A DNA stretch of 22,322 nucleotides from CAZGAQ01 sp964523405. GTDB taxonomy: Bacteria > Planctomycetota > Phycisphaerae > UBA1845 > Fen-1342. Both the position numbers and the translations under genes were made by a program. The stretch covers positions 1 through 22,322 of the forward strand of contig CAZGAQ010000053.1 in assembly GCA_964523405.1 (NCBI GenBank), in the 5' to 3' direction. The stretch's first letter is position 1. Each line of letters starts with the position of its first letter. Below the pieces are notes generated by a model. It was not told the DNA's origin. It did no database searches and saw only the letters and a list, made by a program, of their open reading frames with translations. Positions 12,532 to 18,622 of this stretch are shown here, in pieces.

Positions 12532-13668
12532 GTGCCCGCTACCTTCACCACCTTCCAGCGTCTCAAGGACAAGGGTCTGGCCGCTCTGCGCGAGGGCGAC
12601 TATGTCGCTGCGCGGCCGTATCTGATTCAGGCGGCCGAATGCATGGTCGAGATCGCCGAGGCGAACTCGGACGCCCGGCAGCGCGGGGAGCAGGAGGCGT
12701 ACGCCAAAGAACTGATCGACCTGGCGAAGGACTGCGACAAGCGGATGGCCCGCGGCGCGGGACGCGGCGGTGCGGGCGGCGGACGCGGCGAACGCGCGCG
12801 GGAGGACAACGACAAAGGCCCCGACGCGCAGGACTGGGTGGTCCGCGAGAAGCCGAACGTCCACTTCGACGACATCGCCGGGCTGGACGAGGTGAAGCAG
12901 GAGATCCGCCTGAAGATGCTGTACCCCTTCCAGCATCGCGAACTCGCCCAGAAATACGGCATCTCCGTCGGCGGCGGCATCTTGCTGTACGGCCCGCCCG
13001 GGACCGGCAAGACCATGTTCGCCCGCGCGATTGCCACCGAGCTGGACGCGACCATGTTCGTGATCAGCCCCGCGCAGCTCATGAGCAAGTGGGTTGGCGA
13101 GGCGGAGCAGAACGTCAAGAAACTCTTCGATGCCGCCAAAGCCGAGCCGAAAGCGATCATCTTCATGGATGAGGTCGAGGCGCTCGTGCCGAAGCGCCGC
13201 TCGAACGACTCGACCGTCATGCAACGCGTCGTCCCGCAGATCCTGCAGGAACTCGAGGGCTTCGACCGCAAGGCCGACCGGGCGCTCATGTTCATGGGCG
13301 CGACCAACGAGCCGTGGAGCCTCGATTCGGCCATGTTGCGCCCGGGCCGGTTGGATGCGAAGATTTACATCCCTCTGCCGGACGCGACGGCTCGCTTCCG
13401 CCTGTTCGAGATTTACCTGGGCAAGCGGCCGCTCGCGGACGACGTCGACCTGGCCAAGCTGGCGGAGGCGACGGCCGGCTATAGCGGAGCCGACATCAAA
13501 GCGATCTGTGAGCGTTCCGCAACGCGGCCGTTTTTGGAATCGGTAGAAGGGGCCGCCCCGCGTAACATCGGTATGGCTGATATTGCGGCCGTGCTGGATG
13601 CGACGCCGCCGTCTGTAAACACCAAGGACGTGCAGAAGTTTGAGCAGTGGGCGCAGACGGAGAACTGA
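12532..13668 (+). CDS. Vps4/CdvC-like AAA+ ATPase with N-terminal MIT-like domain
   Basis: This 378-residue ATPase is predicted to disassemble ESCRT-III polymers. Residues 5-72 form a three-helix bundle, with KGLAALREGDYVAARPYLIQ then AAECMVEIAE, matching MIT domains. A Gly/Arg-rich linker (73-100) follows. The AAA module has Walker A GPPGTGKT (154-161), pore loop KWVGE (186-190), Walker B IIFMDE (209-214), sensor 1 in GATNEPWSLDSA (256-267), arginines R270 and R273, and GYSGAD (316-321). KWVGE and the NxPWxLD block are typical of the Vps4/katanin/spastin clade. The C-terminus (MADIAAVLDATPPSVNTKDV then KFEQWA) follows the Vps4 C-terminal helix pattern, but the beta-domain insertion before it is missing or very short. 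The start is GTG with GGAG 9 bases upstream. It is the strongest single family match for the proposed system. Confidence 0.88.
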   Translation: MPATFTTFQRLKDKGLAALREGDYVAARPYLIQAAECMVEIAEANSDARQRGEQEAYAKELIDLAKDCDKRMARGAGRGGAGGGRGERAREDNDKGPDAQDWVVREKPNVHFDDIAGLDEVKQEIRLKMLYPFQHRELAQKYGISVGGGILLYGPPGTGKTMFARAIATELDATMFVISPAQLMSKWVGEAEQNVKKLFDAAKAEPKAIIFMDEVEALVPKRRSNDSTVMQRVVPQILQELEGFDRKADRALMFMGATNEPWSLDSAMLRPGRLDAKIYIPLPDATARFRLFEIYLGKRPLADDVDLAKLAEATAGYSGADIKAICERSATRPFLESVEGAAPRNIGMADIAAVLDATPPSVNTKDVQKFEQWAQTEN

Positions 13669-13788
13669 GACGGCGCGCACGGCCATCTGGGTCTGACCAC
13701 CGGTGGGCGAATAACGCGGACGGGAACGCGAACGCCTTTACGGCAACGGGCGGCCAGCATGCCGCCGATTGCGGAAGGAGACACGACG

Positions 13789-14010
13789 ATGCGCTCGGTT
13801 GGCACCGCGTACATGCTTTGGGCCCTCTCGCTTGTGCTGGTGGCCGGGATCCACCGCTTCTATGCCGGGAAGCCCATTACGGGGCTGATCTGGTTGCTGA
13901 CCGGTGGCCTCGTGGGGATTGGGACGATCATTGACCTGTTCCTGATCCCGGGCATGATTGAGAGGAAGAACCGCGCCCTGGCGGCCGAGGGCAGTTGGCA
14001 GTACCCGTAG
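13789..14010 (+). CDS. TM2-domain small membrane protein
   Basis: This 73-residue protein starts at the ATG preceded by GGAAGGAG (8-base spacing), not at the upstream in-frame ATG at 13759. A first helix (about 4-20) runs into GIHRFYAGKPITGLIWLLTG, followed by a second helix with GIGTIIDLFLIPGMI. This is the TM2 pattern: two helices joined by a short loop with a conserved G.H.FY.G motif. A charged tail ends it. TM2 proteins sit in the inner membrane and often occur next to membrane-stress or signalling genes. Here it lies between the Vps4-like ATPase and the SPFH-like gene, 120 and 16 bases away respectively. Confidence 0.87.
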   Translation: MRSVGTAYMLWALSLVLVAGIHRFYAGKPITGLIWLLTGGLVGIGTIIDLFLIPGMIERKNRALAAEGSWQYP

Positions 14011-14026
14011 CGCGCGGAGAGCGAGC

Positions 14027-15799
14027 ATGAGTCGGGACGTACTCAAGCGTCTGGCCGATGTCACCCTGGCGGCCGTGCGCTGCAGGGGCGACGCGTGGCC
14101 GCGCGCCCTGCTGTCGGAGACGCTGATTCCCGACGCGTGGATGGGGCTCGTACTCAAAACCGATGGCCGCCGACATTTCGTGCCGGCCGGGGAGGCGCCG
14201 CGCGTGGAGCGGGACGACGCGCTCGTGCTGGTGCGCAACCGCGCGCTGACGATCGCCGTGCAACTCGACCATGTGCCGACTGCGGATGCGCATCTGGTTA
14301 ACGCGCGGCTCGAGCTGCTGGCCCGCTGGCCGGCGCGCGACGATGATCTGGCCGCCTTGCACGAAACGCTGCTGACCGGCGAGGAACTAACGCTGGCGGA
14401 CATCGTGGAGGCCTTTCGCCGGGCAGGCACGCCGGCCGCTGTGCAGCGGTTCTGTGCCGTGCGCCCGGCGGCGACGCTCGTCACCGACGACCTGCGTGCC
14501 CCCCTACTCGAGCACCTGCGGAGCGAACTGCAGCGCTTTCTGTTCTCCGCGGGGCTTGTACTCGAGCGGCTGGGCCAGGTGGAGTTTGCCAGCCCATCGC
14601 TGGCCGAAGCGAACGCCTTGCAGCGGGACGCGGCCCGGCGTGTGAGCGAATTGAAGACCCGCGGCATGGTCGAGCAGGCCGCGCTGGCCGCGACGCAGCG
14701 CCGTCTCGATGACCTCAGCACGATCCTCACGAAGCTCAAGACGGCCGCGGCGGCCGACGGCAGCCTGCGCTGGCGCGAGTTGCTGCCGACACTCACGCCC
14801 GGGGAGCGCGGCCGCCTGCTGGAAAGCCTGTGGCGGCTCACGCCGGACCGCACCATGGCGCAAGCGCTGGTGGTCGTGGCGGGTCGCGAGGTGGCGTGGC
14901 TCGATCCGCGCCAGCCGGCCGAGCTTGTGCGGCGCGTGACCCTGGCGGACGACCTAGGCGGCCTGCGCTCGGTCAACTACGACGCGCGGAACGGTACGCT
15001 GCTGGTCGGAGCCGCGCGCGGCGTCTGGCAACTACATGCTGTCGACGGCACGGTCATCGCGCACTTTGCGGTGCCCAACATGCCGCCACCGCCGACGGGC
15101 TTCAACGCTGCCGTGGCGGATGACGAGCGCTTGTACGCCACGCATTCGCTGCTCGGGGCGTGGTCGTGGCGATTGGCCGACGCGAGCGACGCGACGCCGC
15201 TGCTGACGCCGACCGGGGGCGTGCCCAAGACGATTCGGGCCGCGACGCTTGCTGCGCCGGGTCGCGTGCTCGTTGCGGCGGATAATCGCGTGCACGCTTA
15301 CGACGGCAACGGCCGGCGCGTTTGGGAAAGCGGCCCTGCCGACAGTGCGATTCACTGCCTCGCAGTGCTCGACGAGCTGGTATTTGCCGGCACGGCTGCG
15401 GGGACGCTGCTGCGCGCTTCGACCGGCCAAGACGGGCAATGGCTGGTCGTGCACCGGGGGTTAGGGTCGATCGAATCCGTCCAGGCGCGCCGCTGGGACG
15501 ATCTCACGGAACTGGTCATTCCGGCCGGTCCACAAGGCGTCTGCGGTGTGTATGCGGAAGAGGGGCTCGTGGCGCGGCTTTTGCCGACGGCGCAGGCAGC
15601 GCGGCGGGCGTGGGCGAGTGACGACGTGCTGGTCGCCCTCAACGAACAACGAGACCGTCTCACCGTGCTGAACAGCGCCATGCCGGCCCGCGCGGGCGTG
15701 GAAGTGCCCGTCGCCCGGCTCCTTGGCCGCGCCGTCCAGGATGCGGACCTCGTGACGACCGTGGTGGCGAGTGAAGCGCAGCCCAGTTCCCTTCCGTAG
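14027..15799 (+). CDS. SPFH/band 7-like, coiled-coil and beta-propeller protein
   Basis: The start is the ATG with GGAGA 6 bases upstream, giving 590 residues. Residues about 30-192 resemble an SPFH (band 7, flotillin/prohibitin) domain: LIPDAWMGLVLKTDGRRHFV at the front, and LRSELQRFLFSAGLVLERLG then QVEFASP at its end, where family members have a similar GL.L..v.v...P pattern. A coiled coil follows (about 193-243). The C-terminal half (about 275-580) is a series of beta-rich repeats, such as LLVGAARGVWQLHAVDGTVI and RVLVAADNRVHAYDGNGRRV, which look like PQQ/WD-type propeller blades. There is no transmembrane helix. It lies 16 bases after the TM2 gene and is likely in one transcript with it. 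It could form a membrane-associated scaffold for the ESCRT-III-like proteins (inference). The SPFH call is from pattern only. Confidence 0.65.
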   Translation: MSRDVLKRLADVTLAAVRCRGDAWPRALLSETLIPDAWMGLVLKTDGRRHFVPAGEAPRVERDDALVLVRNRALTIAVQLDHVPTADAHLVNARLELLARWPARDDDLAALHETLLTGEELTLADIVEAFRRAGTPAAVQRFCAVRPAATLVTDDLRAPLLEHLRSELQRFLFSAGLVLERLGQVEFASPSLAEANALQRDAARRVSELKTRGMVEQAALAATQRRLDDLSTILTKLKTAAAADGSLRWRELLPTLTPGERGRLLESLWRLTPDRTMAQALVVVAGREVAWLDPRQPAELVRRVTLADDLGGLRSVNYDARNGTLLVGAARGVWQLHAVDGTVIAHFAVPNMPPPPTGFNAAVADDERLYATHSLLGAWSWRLADASDATPLLTPTGGVPKTIRAATLAAPGRVLVAADNRVHAYDGNGRRVWESGPADSAIHCLAVLDELVFAGTAAGTLLRASTGQDGQWLVVHRGLGSIESVQARRWDDLTELVIPAGPQGVCGVYAEEGLVARLLPTAQAARRAWASDDVLVALNEQRDRLTVLNSAMPARAGVEVPVARLLGRAVQDADLVTTVVASEAQPSSLP

Positions 15800-15907
15800 C
15801 CGGTCCAGCCGCGCACGCCAACCCGTCCGCTGGGGCATGGGATTGGCCCGCACAACGGGCCCTTCCGCTGGCCGTCCGCGCAACGAGCACCCTTCTGCGG
15901 CTGACGA

Positions 15908-15923
15908 ACCGGGAATTCCCGGT
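15908..15923. promoter_or_regulatory. 16-base perfect palindrome upstream of the DUF2892 gene
   Basis: ACCGGGAATTCCCGGT is a perfect dyad 61 bases before the ATG at 15984. It could be a dimeric repressor operator or an RNA hairpin. It lies in the 184-base gap after the SPFH-like gene, where no T-tract terminator is visible. Confidence 0.35.
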
Positions 15924-15983
15924 CCTGGATGGCGGTTACTCGAATAATCGCCCCACGCGGGGCACCGGCAGGAGACACTGAGC

Positions 15984-16205
15984 ATGTGCATGGAGCGCTG
16001 GATCCGGCTGATCGCGGGGACATTCGTCCTCGCGAGTGTCGCGCTGGGCTACTTCGTCAGCCCGTACTGGTTCCTGTTCACCGCTTTCGTGGGCCTGAAC
16101 CTGTTCCAGTCGGCCCTGACACAGTGGTGCCTGTTGGAGGACATTCTGCGCAAGCTCGGCGTACCGGCCTGCGCCCCCAAGTCCGGCACCGGTCCGACTT
16201 CCTGA
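15984..16205 (+). CDS. DUF2892 (YgaP-type membrane domain) protein
   Basis: This 73-residue protein has two hydrophobic helices: ERWIRLIAGTFVLASVALGY with FVSPYW, and FLFTAFVGLNLFQSALTQW, ending in CLLEDILRKLGV. This is a textbook DUF2892 pattern, the same small membrane domain that follows the rhodanese domain in YgaP. GGAG lies 9 bases before the ATG; a second ATG is six bases on. It ends the plus-strand run. The 16-base palindrome upstream suggests it may have its own promoter, so membership in the ESCRT-like locus is uncertain. Stand-alone DUF2892 genes often sit near thiol or sulfur-related genes. Confidence 0.9.
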   Translation: MCMERWIRLIAGTFVLASVALGYFVSPYWFLFTAFVGLNLFQSALTQWCLLEDILRKLGVPACAPKSGTGPTS

Positions 16206-16281
16206 CGCGTGCCCGAATTGCGCCCCGGCATCCTGCCGCGCGGCCAGGACACGCACGAGAGATTTGACCCGCGAGTCGCTT

Positions 16282-17637
16282 CTACACGACACTCCGATGA
16301 CCTGAGTCCGAATCGCTACGTTCCCTGCGGTTATAGAACGTGTCGCGCTCCACCGGCGCGCAGCCCGCCTCGACGAGCAACCGGCGAATCTGCTCGACCG
16401 ACAGCTCCTGGCGATTCGTGCCGTGCGTGTCGCGCGGGTCGCGCCCTGCAGGTAAAGTGAGCACAGGCAGCCCTGAGGGCGCGGCGACGGTTGCCACTGG
16501 CGCAGACGCGCCGGTCGACTGCCCCGCGCGCTTCGTGATGTCGTACCACACGACGGTGCCGTCGAAGTCATCCGCTCCCCAGTTCATCGCGACCTGCGCG
16601 AGCTTCGGCGAGAGCATAATCCAGAACGCTTTGACGTGCGGCACGTTATCCAGCATCAGCCGGCTCACGGCTAGCGTGCGCAGATCGTCCAGCCCGGTCG
16701 GTCCCGGTAGATGCGCCAACGCGCTGCCGTCCGGAATGAACGACAGCGGCACGAAGCACTGGAATGCGGCCGGATACTCCGCCAAGGAACGGTCCTGGTG
16801 TTCGCGGAGCTTGAGGAGATGCCCAAGCCGCTCTTCCATAGACTCGACGTGCCCGTAGAGCATCGTCGCGTTCGAGGGGATGCCCAGCCGGTGCGCGGCG
16901 TGATGCACATCGAACCAGTGCTGCTCCCCCACCTTGTTGCGAAACGCCTCCGCGTGCACACGATCGTCGAAAATCTCCGCCCCGCCGCCGGGCAGGCTGT
17001 CGAGCCCGGCTTCCTTGAGGGCCAGCAGCACTTCGTCGATGCTCAATCGCGGCCGCGCAATCCGCGTGAAGTGCACGATCTCAATCGCCGTGAAGGCCTT
17101 GATGTGCAGCGTCGGGCAGCGCCGCTTGATGGCCCGGCACATGTCGGTGTAAAAGGAAAACGGCAGCCGTGGATGCAGTCCGCCAACGATGTGCACCTCG
17201 GTCGCACCGCGCCCTGCCGCGTCCTCCGCCAGGGCGACAATCTCGTCGAGCGAATACTCGTATCCGGGCGCCTGCCCGTCTGCGTGGGAGCCGGCAGACG
17301 GTGCGGCGGGCGTGAGCGCGGCGCCGGCACCTTGATCCCTTGATCCCTCGCTCCCAGGATCCCTTCCGGTCGGATACGCCCGGTAGAACGAGCAGAATTT
17401 GCAGCGCAACACGCAGTAATTCGAGTAGTTGATGTGGCGGTTGATGTTGTAGTACGCCGTGCGCCCATGCCGGCGCTCGCGCACGAGGTTTGCCAACTCG
17501 CCGAGGGTGAAGATATCGCGGGTCCGATACAGCGCCAGCCCATCCGTCAAGCTCAGTCGCTGCCCCGCCAATATCTTCGCGCGGACCGGGACCAACGCCG
17601 GATCAGCGGGATTGTCCGAAAGAATAGTAGCGGCCAT
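16282..17637 (-). CDS. mqnE: Aminofutalosine synthase (menaquinone futalosine pathway)
   Basis: This 451-residue radical SAM enzyme joins the enolpyruvyl-ether product of MqnA (3-[(1-carboxyvinyl)oxy]benzoate) to the adenosyl radical to give aminofutalosine. The 4Fe-4S ligands are C75, C79 and C82 in CVLRCKFC. The block SLPGGGAEIFDDRVHAE (214-230) and the end GCAPVERDTFYN (425-436) are typical of MqnE and separate it from MqnC. The start is the ATG at 17637 with AGAGGAG close upstream; the frame stays open further upstream but that part has no similarity. Two low-complexity insertions stand out, at about 88-124 and 372-408. The first is partly encoded by a GATCCCT repeat. No other mqn gene is in the window. 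The enzyme implies menaquinone synthesis by the futalosine route. Confidence 0.93.
   Translation of the reverse strand: MAATILSDNPADPALVPVRAKILAGQRLSLTDGLALYRTRDIFTLGELANLVRERRHGRTAYYNINRHINYSNYCVLRCKFCSFYRAYPTGRDPGSEGSRDQGAGAALTPAAPSAGSHADGQAPGYEYSLDEIVALAEDAAGRGATEVHIVGGLHPRLPFSFYTDMCRAIKRRCPTLHIKAFTAIEIVHFTRIARPRLSIDEVLLALKEAGLDSLPGGGAEIFDDRVHAEAFRNKVGEQHWFDVHHAAHRLGIPSNATMLYGHVESMEERLGHLLKLREHQDRSLAEYPAAFQCFVPLSFIPDGSALAHLPGPTGLDDLRTLAVSRLMLDNVPHVKAFWIMLSPKLAQVAMNWGADDFDGTVVWYDITKRAGQSTGASAPVATVAAPSGLPVLTLPAGRDPRDTHGTNRQELSVEQIRRLLVEAGCAPVERDTFYNRRERSDSDSGHRSVV
17330..17366. repeat. Short-period repeat (CCTTGATC)n inside mqnE
   Basis: CCTTGATCCCTTGATCCC and degenerate copies up to 17366 form an 8-base-period tract. 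It lies in frame within mqnE, where it encodes about residues 91-103 (GRDPGSEGSRDQG), in the loop just after the radical SAM cysteines. Similar tracts elsewhere in this window are intergenic. Confidence 0.7.
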
Positions 17638-17701
17638 GTCGCTCCTCTGCAGCGCGTGGCGGAATCGGCGCCGGCCCCCCGCACCCAGGCGGGGGAGCAC
17701 T

Positions 17702-17715
17702 CGTATAAGTATACG
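17702..17715. promoter_or_regulatory. AT-rich dyad in the mqnE/thioredoxin divergent region
   Basis: CGTATA-AG-TATACG is a perfect inverted repeat in an otherwise very GC-rich 242-base divergent region. It lies 65 bases upstream of the mqnE start. Read on the minus strand it contains TATACT, a good -10 hexamer, but I see no matching -35. It may be the mqnE promoter with an overlapping operator. Confidence 0.4.
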
Positions 17716-17879
17716 GCCGGCGAAATGGTACGGGGCGAGCCCGGGCCAGGCGCATGGGCGCGGGCCGCCTCGGCCAGCCGGTGCTTCCGCGACGACGGCT
17801 GCGGCCGGCGGTGGCGGATCCGGGAACAAAACGGACCCGGATGCGGTTACTGCAAGTAGGCCTGACAAAAGGAGTCGCG

Positions 17880-17963
17880 ATGAAAGGCAACTGGGCGTGG
17901 GTCATTCTGGGCGGCTTGGTCGTGCTGGCATACCTACAGTTGAATGCGGGTAGCCAGCGCTGA
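17880..17963 (+). CDS. 27-residue membrane-anchor peptide, in frame with the following thioredoxin
   Basis: The strong Shine-Dalgarno AAAAGGAG lies 5 bases before this ATG. The peptide is one transmembrane helix, MKGNWAWVILGGLVVLAYLQ plus LNAGSQR, ending at a TGA. The codons after the TGA continue in the same frame into a TlpA/ResA-like thioredoxin, which would normally carry just such an N-terminal anchor. It is therefore most likely the 5' part of that gene, separated by a nonsense codon, but it may also be a real small protein translated ahead of it. Confidence 0.7.
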   Translation: MKGNWAWVILGGLVVLAYLQLNAGSQR

Positions 17964-17966
17964 GGG

Positions 17967-18425
17967 GTGGCGCCCACGCGATCCGGTGCGGATCGCCCCA
18001 CTGCCCCGGCCTTCGAGGCCCGGACGCTCACCGGCCAGACGGTCCGCTTCCCGGACGACTACCGCGGGAAGCTCGTGCTGCTCGACTTCTGGGCGACCTG
18101 GTGTGCGCCCTGTCGAGCGGAGAAGGAATGGCTGCAGAAGGCCAGCGCCCGGTTTGGCGAGAAAGGACTGGTGATCCTCGGCATCACGCTCGATAGCACC
18201 CAGCGGGTCTCCGCCGCGACGGTCGAACGCTTCGTGAAAGAGCAGGAAATGCCGTGGGCACAGGTTTATGAGAACGCCTTGGCCTTGTCGGATACATACG
18301 GCGTGTCGGGTATTCCGGCCGCGTTCCTGGTGGATGGCACGACGGGCGTCGTGCTGGCGAAAGGTGAAGCGTTGCGTGGCGAGAAGCTGCTGACGACGCT
18401 GGAAAGGAACTTGGCGAAACAATAG
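17967..18425 (+). CDS. TlpA/ResA-like thioredoxin-fold protein, anchor separated by in-frame TGA
   Basis: This 152-residue thioredoxin domain has the redox motif WCAPC (C46 and C49) in LLDFWATWCAPCRAEKEWLQ and the cis-proline in GVSGIPAAFLVD. Proteins of this TlpA/ResA/AhpC-TSA type act outside the cytoplasmic membrane, reducing or oxidising thiols, often in cytochrome c maturation. As annotated from the GTG at 17967 it has no signal or anchor and no Shine-Dalgarno of its own. The missing anchor is encoded directly upstream in the same frame (17880-17963), ended by TGA only one codon before the GTG. Translation may reinitiate at TGAGGGGTG, the TGA may be read through, or the stop may be an error or mutation. 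No ccm or ccs gene is nearby. Confidence 0.88.
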   Translation: MAPTRSGADRPTAPAFEARTLTGQTVRFPDDYRGKLVLLDFWATWCAPCRAEKEWLQKASARFGEKGLVILGITLDSTQRVSAATVERFVKEQEMPWAQVYENALALSDTYGVSGIPAAFLVDGTTGVVLAKGEALRGEKLLTTLERNLAKQ

Positions 18426-18622
18426 GTGGCCGCGAGCGACGGTGCGACGACGCCTGCGGCTTCCGTCTCTGTCTCCTCCCTCCCGTGACGCAGGCGATGC
18501 GTGGGTTCCGGCTTCGGTCGGGGCTCACGCTCGCCTGTTTTCCGGGGATGTCGGTCCGGCGCAAAGCGAGGCCGCCCTGCTCCCCGCAGCCAAAGTGGTG
18601 GTTTGCAGGCAGAGCGCGGATG

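Noticed and set aside
12463..13686. 407-codon frame on the minus strand
   Set aside because: It lies entirely opposite the Vps4-like ATPase, which has all AAA motifs; the antisense product is repetitive and without motifs.
17961..17996. Selenocysteine insertion at the TGA before the thioredoxin domain
   Set aside because: The position is a linker after the membrane helix, not a redox site; the WCAPC motif is intact, and the hairpins after the TGA do not clearly match a bacterial SECIS.
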